DNA of 41,550 nt, from positions 1-41,550 of the forward strand of contig CAILVY010000182.1 in assembly GCA_903837785.1 (NCBI GenBank). Direction: 5' to 3'. Position 1 is the first letter of the stretch, and every line of letters begins with the position of its first letter. A program made the translations under genes and the position numbers. Positions 15,866 to 23,184 of the stretch are shown piece by piece. Source of the DNA: Candidatus Hydrogenedentota bacterium. Lineage in GTDB: Bacteria > Hydrogenedentota > Hydrogenedentia > Hydrogenedentales > CAILVY01. The notes under the pieces were generated by a model. It was not told the origin of the DNA. It saw only the letters and a list, made by a program, of their open reading frames with translations, and made no database searches.

Positions 15866-16519
15866 CTATTTGTCGCGGATTCGCGCCCAATCGAACGTGG
15901 GCGCGTCGCGCTTCGGGAAGTAGAAACGAAAGGCGGACGCCACGAGCACGAACAAGGCGAGGTTGATCAAGGACACAACGGGGGCGGCGGCAAAGAAGAA
16001 CACGACGTGGATCGCCGCCTCGAACAGGAAGAAGATGAACACCCAGCGCCAGCCGAGCAGCAAGCCAGTCACGAACAGAATCTTCGCGCCCAGCCACAGC
16101 GCGCTCACGGGATTCGACGGGATGGCAAGCAGGTTGCCTATCCCCTCGAAGCCCAATAGGGCGATAACCACCCAGATTTGCAGCGGGACAAGCGAATAGG
16201 GCGAGTGGTCTAGGGAGGCTTCCGCCCGTATCCGCGCTTCTGTACGTACAGGGCGCGTGAGGCCGGGTTCCAGCGGCGGCAAGCCGGCAACGCTGTCCAC
16301 GCCGGCCACTTGTTCCGGCGTGCCCACGGCGGCGAGCGTCTTCTGCAGAGCGTCCGCCGTAACCAGGGCACCGGCCGTCTCCTCGGTTTCCCGGCAAATA
16401 TGTTCGCGCAGGTCGCTCACAATCTCCTCGGCGTCGTCCCCCTGCCGCCGCGCCAATGCGGCCACTTGGGCGAGATAGCTTTCAAGACAGGCGCGCGCTT
16501 CGTGCGTCCATTCAGCCAT
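15866..16519 (-). CDS. HAAS-type membrane protein paired with PadR
   Basis: A 217-residue protein whose ATG (MAEWTHEARACLESYL) overlaps the end of the padR-like gene by eight bases. The N-terminal 75 residues match the HAAS/DUF1700 signalling domain (QGDDAEEIVSDLREHICRE, TADALQKTLAAVGTPEQVA). Three or four hydrophobic segments follow (IWVVIALLGFEGIGNLLAI, ILFVTGLLLGWRWVFIFFLF, VVFFFAAAPVVSLINLALF). PadR-HAAS pairs are common in Gram-positive and PVC-like bacteria, where the HAAS protein is thought to relay membrane or envelope stress to the regulator. No ABC transporter or FtsX-like permease follows directly. Confidence 0.82.
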   Translation of the reverse strand: MAEWTHEARACLESYLAQVAALARRQGDDAEEIVSDLREHICRETEETAGALVTADALQKTLAAVGTPEQVAGVDSVAGLPPLEPGLTRPVRTEARIRAEASLDHSPYSLVPLQIWVVIALLGFEGIGNLLAIPSNPVSALWLGAKILFVTGLLLGWRWVFIFFLFEAAIHVVFFFAAAPVVSLINLALFVLVASAFRFYFPKRDAPTFDWARIRDK

Positions 16520-16880
16520 GCTCCCGGCCTCCTTTCTCTTGCAGTTCCGACATGCCACCCACCAGTTCACGCCAATGAGTGTTCATCAGGCTTCGAAGAC
16601 GGGCGCCCGCGGGGGTCAACGCATAGTATCTGCGCGCCGGTCCGCTGGCCGATTCCTCGAGACGCGTCGCGAGCACCCCGGACTTCCTCAGCCGCGACAA
16701 CAGGGGATAGATCGTCCCTTCCGTAACAACCAGGCCCTTGACCCGTCCCAATTGTTTCACGAGGTCATAGCCATACATCTCGCCGCCCGCAAGGAGATTG
16801 ACGATGCACAACTCCAACAATCCCTTTCGGAGCTGCGTTGTCCAGTTGTCCAGGTCGAGCGGTTCCATCTCCCTTGCCAC
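16512..16880 (-). CDS. PadR family transcriptional regulator
   Basis: A 122-residue protein, typical for short PadR subfamily-2 regulators. The winged helix is clear: RKGLLELCIVNLLAGGEMYG, YDLVKQLG, then VTEGTIYPLLSRLRKSGVLA and the wing ESASGPARRYYALTPAGARL. A C-terminal helix (MNTHWRELVGGMSELQEK) is for dimerisation. Two starts are possible, GTG at 16880 or ATG at 16868 (MEPLDLDNW); the GTG has GGAG four bases upstream and the ATG has GAGAGG eleven bases upstream, so this is not settled. It is translationally coupled to the HAAS gene and likely regulates itself through the dyad at 16923-16942. Confidence 0.9.
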   Translation of the reverse strand: MAREMEPLDLDNWTTQLRKGLLELCIVNLLAGGEMYGYDLVKQLGRVKGLVVTEGTIYPLLSRLRKSGVLATRLEESASGPARRYYALTPAGARLRSLMNTHWRELVGGMSELQEKGGREHG

Positions 16881-16906
16881 CTCTCTCCGAAGCCCATTCC
16901 GAGACT

Positions 16907-16935
16907 ATCTTATCACAAGGTACTATGCATTGCAA
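16907..16935 (-). promoter_or_regulatory. Candidate promoter of the padR-HAAS operon
   Basis: Minus strand TTGCAA (16935-16930), 17-base spacer, TAAGAT (16912-16907). Both boxes match four of six consensus bases. The local AT content is higher than in the surroundings. Confidence 0.5.
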
Positions 16936-16942
16936 GCTATAG
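16923..16942. promoter_or_regulatory. Candidate PadR operator
   Basis: A 20-base dyad of the form CTAT-N3-TTGCAA-N3-ATAG, with symmetric outer arms and a self-complementary centre that is also the candidate -35 box. Bound protein would occlude the promoter. It fits a self-repression model for PadR, though it is not the well-known ATGT-N8-ACAT type. Confidence 0.5.
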
Positions 16943-17017
16943 CCCCGACAACGCGCCTCGCGCCCCCCCAAGGAAAAGGAAGAGGAGCCACATCTGCAGG
17001 CGAAGATGCGTACCCCG

Positions 17018-17449
17018 CTAGAGATCCTTCGAGATCAGCCGGACGTCTTCACGAACCGTCCACCCGACCGCCCTCCAAAAATCCAGTCCGCGGACGTTGT
17101 CGCGGAAGACGAAGCCGTGGCACTTCTTGATGCCGGCCGCGCGCAAGGCATCGAGTGCGGTTTCAAAGAGAAGGTGCCCGATACCACGACGCCGATACTC
17201 CGGATGGACCGCGAGATGATGGAGATAACCTCGGCGGCCGTCATGTCCGGCGAGAATGGCCCCAATAATCACCTCCCCGTCCCTCGCGACGAAGCTCATG
17301 CCGGGATTTCTCAGCAGGAAACGTTCGATATTCGGCCGCGAATCGGCATCACTGAGTCCCACGCCCTCACAGGCGGTCCACAGCCCGAAGACGGCATCAT
17401 AAGCGTCCATCGTGAACGCTTCGAACGTGATTCCTGAAGGTTGTTCCAT
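17018..17449 (-). CDS. GNAT family N-acetyltransferase
   Basis: A 143-residue protein from ATG 17449 (MEQPSGITFEAF), with AAGGA just upstream. An in-frame upstream start would add an unrelated arginine-rich stretch. The GNAT core is clear: a strand MSFVARDGEVIIGAILAGHDG, then YLHHLAVHPEYRRRGIGHLL containing the acetyl-CoA pyrophosphate loop (R-R-R-G-I-G), then a helix and the terminal GLDFWRAVGWTVRED (the F-x-x-x-G-W ending). The substrate is not predictable. It lies between the membrane glycosidase and padR genes, same strand, about 100 bases from each. Confidence 0.9.
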   Translation of the reverse strand: MEQPSGITFEAFTMDAYDAVFGLWTACEGVGLSDADSRPNIERFLLRNPGMSFVARDGEVIIGAILAGHDGRRGYLHHLAVHPEYRRRGIGHLLFETALDALRAAGIKKCHGFVFRDNVRGLDFWRAVGWTVREDVRLISKDL

Positions 17450-17548
17450 CAGTCTTCCTTCCCGGGCCGGTCGTGCCGCAGGGCGCATCTGGCGGCGCCG
17501 AACGCCGCCGCAAGCACCGCGCTGGCGGAGCTGATTACTGTGCCTCGT

Positions 17549-20206
17549 TCACAGGCCGCCGCAACGAACCGCTTCATGCGTCGTTTCCTCCCCGGCATTC
17601 GTATGTCTTCGGACACAGACAAGCAGCGAGCCCGCCACAAGGCACGCCAGCGCCAAGAGCCAGCATCCGTCGGCGGGGGAACCGGAAACATCGAGGAGCA
17701 CCGGCCCGCCGGACGGGTCCGTGAATGTGATGAGCACGGGCTTCTCCGAGACCTCGACGGCGTCCTCCAGGAGCGGCTTCGCGTACGCGGAGGCAATATC
17801 GTGGATCAGGGGCGCCTGAACGGGCTGGCCAAGATCGAGCCGGACATGCGCCCGGCCCCAGGGCCGGAGCGCGGACTCAAACCACAGCACCAGCGCCGAA
17901 CTGCCGTCCTCGCGCCGATACAGGCTGGAACGCAACTGGCACGCCGCCAGTCCGCCGTTCGTGTGCAACAGATCATTGCGAATCTCGCACCGGGTGCAGA
18001 AGCGGCTGAACCGGCGATAGGCATGGGCCGAAGGCTTCCAGGTGTTATCCGCCCGCAACAGCCCGAAGAACAACTCGGAATTGCCCGGGTGCTTCTGCTG
18101 CTCCTCGAAATCGTCATCGCGCAGACAATACCAGTTCATTAGCGTGACACCCAGGTTCGTGCCGATCGTGTACGCCTTGATGACATGGCTTGCGAGCATA
18201 TCGCCTTCGCTCCGCCAAGGATAATAGCCGCCGTCAGGCGAGCCGAGTTCCGAAATGTTCAGCGAACCGGGATGCCGGAAGCGCCTGGCCGTGCTGATGA
18301 GTTTCCAGTACTCATTGTAGTAGTGCCGCGGGTCCGTGAGATAGAGATGCCCGTTCGGATGATCCGCGAGGGCGAGCGCGCCCGAGGCATGAATCCCCTC
18401 GATCGCCCGGGGAGTCACCACGCCGAAAGGACTCGTCATGGGCGTTCCGATAATGGGATGCTCGCGGTCCACTTTCCGGATCGTTTCCGCGGTCCGCCGC
18501 GCCAGCGTGTAGAATTCCTCCATCGAGCCCGTCCAGAAGCGCGCAATATCCGGCTCGTTCCAAATCTCCCACGCGCTCACCCGGTCCTTGTATCGCTCAA
18601 CCACATGCCGCACGTATTCGAGGAAGACCGGGATATCCGCCGGCGCGATATACTTCTTGCGCTTCCGTCCCTCCGGGTCCTGCTCGATATCGTCGTTGTC
18701 ATAGTCGAGGACACCGGCGGCGTGTTTCCCGTTGCGGATGGCCTCATTCACTTCTTCGTCGAAAGGCGCATCCCTCCAGACGCCGGGTTCGGGCTGGATT
18801 CGGCTCCAAGCAAAGCCCACGCGAAGCGACTGCACGCCAAGTTCATCGAGGACCCCGCGCGCCGGATCGGCAGGGGAGAGGCGGCCATGGCAGATTCCCA
18901 TCGGCTCGCCCACCGCTTGACGCATCGGGCTAGAGAGGACAAAGGGCGGCCAGGCCACGCCTTGCAGCAGGACAACGCCGGGAATCACTGACAACAGCAG
19001 GAGAAGCCCGATCACCCATGCCGGATGAATGGCGCGCGGCGAAGCCCGCAACACGCCCTTCTGGGGTGTCTTTCGACTGGCCAGCCATCCCAGCAGAAGC
19101 CAGGCGGCCAACGCAATCACTGAAATCGAAAGAGAACCGAAACTCAGCACGTGCAGCAACCCTTGGGCCGCACGATAGTCGGCAATCAATCCGGCAAAAG
19201 CGAATCCGGTGAGCCCCAGCATCCAGATTGCAGCCATGATCGCGCTCGTGAACACGTAGCCGAGGGCGCCTTGACGCTGCGTCACCCGGAAGAGAGCCGC
19301 AAAGGCATAACCGCACGCCAGCGCCAGCCCCGGAGCGCCCGTCACGTGTGCCAGCACGCCCAGCGCCAGCGCCAGCCCGTGCGTCACGGCTGTTATACGA
19401 GTCCGTGCCGCAAACAACAGGATGAGCAGGCCCAGGAAGAACTGCGCTTCGCGATAAAAATCGACGTAGAGTGGCGCTTTGGCTTCAAACGTGCCCATGA
19501 TCGGATTCGCCTGGATGTTCCACGTCTGAATCAACAAGACGAAGGCCAGCCAAAGCAGCGCCTCCGCCGGGACGCGCAGAAACGCAGGGAATCCGCGCGG
19601 CGAACGAAGAACGCACGCCGCCAGGCCGTTGTGCACGCCGCGCGGCGCCAGCAAGGCATGCAGCACGATGGAAGCGCTCCAGAAGTGCACAACCCAAGCC
19701 ATGCCGGAGCAGATCCAGATCGTGCCACCCCACCACAGCAACATCAGGACGATGGTTCCGAAAGGACGTGAAACGGGGGCAAGAGACTCGCCGCTGCTTC
19801 GCACACGAAGATGCGTGGACAAGTTCGCCGAAAGCACAACGCTCAATCCGGCGCTCCAGACGAGCATGGGCGCGGCCAACGGGACGATCACTGTAAACGG
19901 GTTGTGAAGGACGGCGTAGACAAGCAGCAGCAGTTGGACGAGGGCCGCACTCCAATGCAGCCAGCCTTCGATCCGAATCAGCGCCTGTCTGAACCCGCCA
20001 TGCAGGGCGCCCAGCGCCAGGCAAAGCATCGTGAGGAAGGGAAAGACGGCAAATAGTCCGCCCCAGATGTTGTCCACGGCGAGTGGCGAACTCTTGGCAA
20101 GGACCCAGAAGCACTGGATGCCGAAAACGGCGAACGTTTCGCACCACACGAAACCCGCCAGCGCGCGGGCGAGGAAGCTTCCTTCATGCAGGCGGACCGC
20201 ACTCAT
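17549..20206 (-). CDS. Polytopic membrane protein fused to a clan-A glycoside hydrolase domain
   Basis: An 885-residue protein from ATG 20206 (MSAVRLHEGS). Upstream in-frame residues lack membrane or family character, and the candidate promoter would sit inside a longer gene. Residues 1-420 hold about eleven hydrophobic helices (for example FLTMLCLALGALHGGF, LVQLLLLVYAVL, VIGLLLLLSVIPGVVLLQGV). Residues 430-750 form a TIM-barrel glycosidase domain like GH39 or other clan-A families. It has LGVQSLRVGFAWSRIQPEPG, then WEIWNEPDIARFW with the general acid Glu551, then LNISELGSPDGG with nucleophile candidate Glu653. A last helix near the C-terminus (CWLLALACLVAGSLLVCV) is followed by a basic tail. 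The enzyme domain would face the periplasm. No family with this architecture is known to me. Confidence 0.82.
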   Translation of the reverse strand: MSAVRLHEGSFLARALAGFVWCETFAVFGIQCFWVLAKSSPLAVDNIWGGLFAVFPFLTMLCLALGALHGGFRQALIRIEGWLHWSAALVQLLLLVYAVLHNPFTVIVPLAAPMLVWSAGLSVVLSANLSTHLRVRSSGESLAPVSRPFGTIVLMLLWWGGTIWICSGMAWVVHFWSASIVLHALLAPRGVHNGLAACVLRSPRGFPAFLRVPAEALLWLAFVLLIQTWNIQANPIMGTFEAKAPLYVDFYREAQFFLGLLILLFAARTRITAVTHGLALALGVLAHVTGAPGLALACGYAFAALFRVTQRQGALGYVFTSAIMAAIWMLGLTGFAFAGLIADYRAAQGLLHVLSFGSLSISVIALAAWLLLGWLASRKTPQKGVLRASPRAIHPAWVIGLLLLLSVIPGVVLLQGVAWPPFVLSSPMRQAVGEPMGICHGRLSPADPARGVLDELGVQSLRVGFAWSRIQPEPGVWRDAPFDEEVNEAIRNGKHAAGVLDYDNDDIEQDPEGRKRKKYIAPADIPVFLEYVRHVVERYKDRVSAWEIWNEPDIARFWTGSMEEFYTLARRTAETIRKVDREHPIIGTPMTSPFGVVTPRAIEGIHASGALALADHPNGHLYLTDPRHYYNEYWKLISTARRFRHPGSLNISELGSPDGGYYPWRSEGDMLASHVIKAYTIGTNLGVTLMNWYCLRDDDFEEQQKHPGNSELFFGLLRADNTWKPSAHAYRRFSRFCTRCEIRNDLLHTNGGLAACQLRSSLYRREDGSSALVLWFESALRPWGRAHVRLDLGQPVQAPLIHDIASAYAKPLLEDAVEVSEKPVLITFTDPSGGPVLLDVSGSPADGCWLLALACLVAGSLLVCVRRHTNAGEETTHEAVRCGGL

Positions 20207-20307
20207 TCGCCGCCCCCCGGCGTGACAGGATGCGCCGGCGATACCCCTGTCCACTGCTGCCTCTCCATGCTTCCGCCCTCCCGTATCCAACCCCGCTGCC
20301 AATGCCA

Positions 20308-20337
20308 AGTGTAGGGAGGCGCTCCGCCCTGATGCAA
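20308..20337 (-). promoter_or_regulatory. Candidate promoter of the membrane-glycosidase gene
   Basis: Minus strand TTGCAT (20337-20332), 18-base spacer, TACACT (20313-20308). The boxes are identical to those of the BNR-4-like gene. The leader would be about 95 bases. The rest of the 264-base gap (20207-20470) shows no gene. Confidence 0.45.
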
Positions 20338-20470
20338 GGAGAATGTAAGACTGGGCCTCGATATCGCATGAAGCGGAGAGAAGGGACTGATGCGTGTACA
20401 GCCAGGCGGTCTCGCATCCGTCCCTTTCTCATTCTTCGGCTTATGGCGCGCTAGCACGCGGATCGCGGGG

Positions 20471-21463
20471 CTAGGACTTCTCCGCGTTCAGACGATACTT
20501 GAAGCGCACTTCGCAGGATTCACTCGAACGGCACTCGAGCTTGATCTGTGCCAGCGTCCCCTTCGGCGTTTGCGTGACGCTGTCGAAGCGGCCCTCTGTG
20601 ATCACGGCGCCTGGCGGAAGCAAATAGCCGAATTCCAGCTTGTTGAGCCCGCCGCAGCCGCCGAAGGAGTATTTGTCGGATACGACCCACTCGTCGCCCT
20701 CTTTCTTGGCCAAGCCTTCAACATCCGCGGCGCCTTTCAGGCGAAGCTGTTCGCCCTGCATCACGGGTTCCAGCAGCGGCGTGGAGACCAGATAACGGCC
20801 GTCGGGAAGGCGAGACAGCACCGGCGCCAACTGCCGTCCGCGTTCGTCCCACAGCATGACGTTCTTCGCCGGAAGATCGTTTTCTCCGGAGAGCTCTTCC
20901 ATGGCCGGCCCGCTGTTGTAGAAAGAGAGGCTGCTCAACGCACGCGCGCTCCCATCTTCATGCAGCGCAATGAAGCTCTTTCGTTCGTTCGTGTAACGAT
21001 AGGTTCCGCCCGCGAACGGCAGTGCAATTGCGGCCGTGGCCACCGCAAACAGCGGAATGAGCACGAAGAGCGTCCACGGGGCGATGCCCAGCATGCGCAG
21101 CGAATAGAGCGATTCCGCGCCTCCAAGCGGAGGCACGCCCGAACGCTTGCCTTCCGCCAGCGTGTCCATGCGGAGCTGCTTGATCTCCTTCATGACGAGG
21201 ATGAAGCGGAGTTTCAGAAAGAACCCCAATCCGAGCAGGGCCGCCATTTGGACGCTGATCAGATAGAGAACCGCGTACAAGGTTCGGGACTCGGCCTCCG
21301 TGGCATTGCCCCAACGGATGCCGGCGAACGCCGCCAGGATCAGAAAGGGCGAGATTGCCAACAGCACGGCAAACGCGCCCCTCCGGGTCTGCTTCACGAA
21401 TGCGCCTGTCGCATGCTCGCGCAGTTCCCGCGCTTTCTCCGCATCAAATTCCGCATGGCTCAT
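20471..21463 (-). CDS. Membrane protein coupled to the ECF sigma factor (candidate regulator)
   Basis: A 330-residue protein whose ATG overlaps the sigma factor stop by ATGA. Residues 1-28 are charged and cytoplasmic-looking (FDAEKARELREHATGAFVKQ). Three hydrophobic segments follow: FAVLLAISPFLILAAFAGI, TLYAVLYLISVQMAALLGLG and LFVLIPLFAVATAAIAL. A soluble C-terminal domain of about 170 residues comes next, beta-rich. No zinc-binding anti-sigma HxxxCxxC motif is present. Coupling to the sigma gene and topology suggest an anti-sigma-like or sensor role, which is inference. A perfect GC-rich hairpin lies inside the gene at 21119-21134, in the sequence coding for GVPPLGGA between membrane segments two and three. 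Confidence 0.75.
   Translation of the reverse strand: MSHAEFDAEKARELREHATGAFVKQTRRGAFAVLLAISPFLILAAFAGIRWGNATEAESRTLYAVLYLISVQMAALLGLGFFLKLRFILVMKEIKQLRMDTLAEGKRSGVPPLGGAESLYSLRMLGIAPWTLFVLIPLFAVATAAIALPFAGGTYRYTNERKSFIALHEDGSARALSSLSFYNSGPAMEELSGENDLPAKNVMLWDERGRQLAPVLSRLPDGRYLVSTPLLEPVMQGEQLRLKGAADVEGLAKKEGDEWVVSDKYSFGGCGGLNKLEFGYLLPPGAVITEGRFDSVTQTPKGTLAQIKLECRSSESCEVRFKYRLNAEKS
21119..21134. repeat. REP-like perfect hairpin inside a coding region
   Basis: GCCTCC-aagc-GGAGGC, six perfect pairs. It encodes part of a Gly-Val-Pro-Pro-Leu-Gly-Gly loop that differs in character from the residues around it. This may be a palindromic repeat inserted in frame. Confidence 0.4.
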
Positions 21464-22002
21464 GGTTCCGTTTCCTCCAGCAGTGTGCGCACTTGTTGAC
21501 GTGCCGCGTACAACCGCGATTTGACTGTCCCTTCCCGGACGCCGAGAATGCCGGCGATTTCCGTGACGCTGAATCCTTCTTCATAGTGCAGCGAAAGAAG
21601 CGACTGCTGATGCGCCGGCAATTGCGCCAGCGCCGCGCGCAGGTCCAGCAGCGCTCCGTAGTCCCGGTATTCGATGGGCACCGCTTGCTCCAAGTACGCT
21701 TCCATGGAGACACGCCGGCGCCGTTTTCGGCGCAGAAAGTCGAGGCTCTGGTTCGTCGCGATCCGATAGGCCCACCCGGGAAACGCCGCGGGATCGGCCA
21801 ATTGCCCGATGCGCCGCGTGATCGCGATCATCGAGTCCTGCAGAATGTCCCAGGCGGCTTCCGCGTCCCCCGTCAGCCTCAGTGCGTGCCGCCAGAGCCG
21901 TTCCTGCCAGTGGCCCATGAGTTCCTCAAACGCGGCCACCTCGTTGTTCTGGCACCGCGTTACGAGCCACTGGTCGTATATCTGGTTCCGGTGATCCATC
22001 AT
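21460..22002 (-). CDS. ECF-type RNA polymerase sigma factor
   Basis: A 180-residue protein, the normal ECF length. Region 2 spans FEELMGHWQERLWRHALRLT, AEAAWDILQDSMIAI and PGWAYRIATNQSLDFLRRK. Region 4 spans ALAQLPAHQQSLLSLHYEEG and FSVTEIAGILGVREGTVKSRLYAAR, a clear helix-turn-helix for the -35 element. A short linker lies between. Two tandem ATG codons (MM) are possible starts. It is the first gene of an operon with the membrane protein it overlaps. An ECF-like promoter directly upstream suggests autoregulation. Confidence 0.93.
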   Translation of the reverse strand: MMDHRNQIYDQWLVTRCQNNEVAAFEELMGHWQERLWRHALRLTGDAEAAWDILQDSMIAITRRIGQLADPAAFPGWAYRIATNQSLDFLRRKRRRRVSMEAYLEQAVPIEYRDYGALLDLRAALAQLPAHQQSLLSLHYEEGFSVTEIAGILGVREGTVKSRLYAARQQVRTLLEETEP

Positions 22003-22012
22003 CGACAGTATA

Positions 22013-22038
22013 GACGTTTGAACCCGGCATCCGGTTCA
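22013..22038 (-). promoter_or_regulatory. Candidate autoregulated ECF promoter
   Basis: Minus strand TGAACC (22038-22033), 16-base spacer, CGTC (22016-22013, continuing TA). The AAC plus CGTC pair with 16-base spacing is the classic ECF pattern. The start codon is only about ten bases past the box, so the transcript would have a very short leader. A competing TATACT box overlaps it at 22013-22008, but without a matching -35. Confidence 0.5.
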
Positions 22039-22175
22039 CCCGAGAGGCACGAAGGCAGACGGGGTTGACCGCGGAACATGCACTGGTTCTCCGCGCAACC
22101 GCCATCGGCAGAGAGAATAGGCGCGGTCAGTGCCTGTCTTTGCCCGGCGCAGTGACGCCGCCACGGGCGATCGGG

Positions 22176-23066
22176 TCAGTCGGCCACCGGCCGCCCCTGC
22201 CAGCCTTCCGTATCCTGCAGCCATGGCTGGCCATAGAGCAACGAGTAGAGCCGGGCAAAGAGCGCCCGGTTGACCGCGGCTGCATCGTAGAACTCGACTT
22301 CGGAGTTATACGGATAGTTGTGAGGCAGAATATCATCCGCGGAAGGGATGCCGTCGCGGCCCAACGAACGCATCGCAATGAGGCGGTCCGGCCGCGTCGC
22401 TTCGGAGAACTCAAAGGGCCGGCCCCAGGCATCGAGGCCGATGTCCATGTAGCCGGGGCCAAGCTTCTTGCGCACCTCCGGATCCAGCGGCAAGTCCGCA
22501 TCGCGGCCCTTGCGCATCAACTCCGGGATCGCCTCATTCCAGGAAGCCGACGATGAGGCGGTTTCCGGCGTCGGCGCCCCGGGGGCGGCAAGCAGATCCC
22601 GGAGTCGCATCTTGTCGGCGTCTTCCAGCACTTTGGCGCACGCCATTTCGACGGCCTTGAGCGTTGCATACGTCCGGTACGCCCGCCCGCACTCGAGCCG
22701 TTGCTGGAGGCCCACACAATCCATTTGCAGCAGCATTCCCGAAAACACGGCGAGCATCAGCAACAACAGCGAAAGCAACGCAACGGCCACGCGCCTTCCT
22801 GCCGTTCGAGAGCTCGTCGTGTCCGCTGCGGCATCCCGGCGGCTCAAAAGCAGCCGCCTCGCCTGGCAGGCAAAGTAGTAGACAGGCACGGCCACGCCAA
22901 GCATCGTGATCCACAGGGGAACCACAACGTGCGGTACGCACATATACCCCGGCCCGAACAGTACGCAGAGCAACAGGCAACTGGCGATGCCCGAAATGGC
23001 CGTCACAGCCAACGCATTGATGATTCTCTTTTTCACGTGCTCATAGCCCCCGTCCTTTCCGGGCAT
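22176..23066 (-). CDS. Membrane protein with pseudopilin-like C-terminal segment
   Basis: A 296-residue protein from ATG 23066 (MPGKDGGYEH), with AAGGG eight bases upstream; the other in-frame ATG at 23090 has no such site. Three hydrophobic segments: NALAVTAISGIASCLLLCVL, VVVPLWITMLGVAVPVYYF and VAVALLSLLLLMLAVFSGML. The C-terminal 110 residues include GLDAWGRPFEF, MRSLGRDG and SADDI. These resemble the D-x-W-G-x-P and S-x-G-x-D-G...DI motifs of type II secretion GspG-like pseudopilins, where they form a calcium site. The N-terminal type IV pilin signal is absent. Function is unknown. It follows the sigma operon on the same strand, 174 bases upstream of it. Confidence 0.68.
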   Translation of the reverse strand: MPGKDGGYEHVKKRIINALAVTAISGIASCLLLCVLFGPGYMCVPHVVVPLWITMLGVAVPVYYFACQARRLLLSRRDAAADTTSSRTAGRRVAVALLSLLLLMLAVFSGMLLQMDCVGLQQRLECGRAYRTYATLKAVEMACAKVLEDADKMRLRDLLAAPGAPTPETASSSASWNEAIPELMRKGRDADLPLDPEVRKKLGPGYMDIGLDAWGRPFEFSEATRPDRLIAMRSLGRDGIPSADDILPHNYPYNSEVEFYDAAAVNRALFARLYSLLYGQPWLQDTEGWQGRPVAD

Positions 23067-23184
23067 CAAGTCGACCCTTGATACTAACACAAGTGTGACG
23101 CAGATCGGAGAACTGTCACAACCAGTGCCGGCGACTGCTCATGTAGCCTCGCCCGCCCGCCGTGTTCCAGACGTTCCTCCATTC

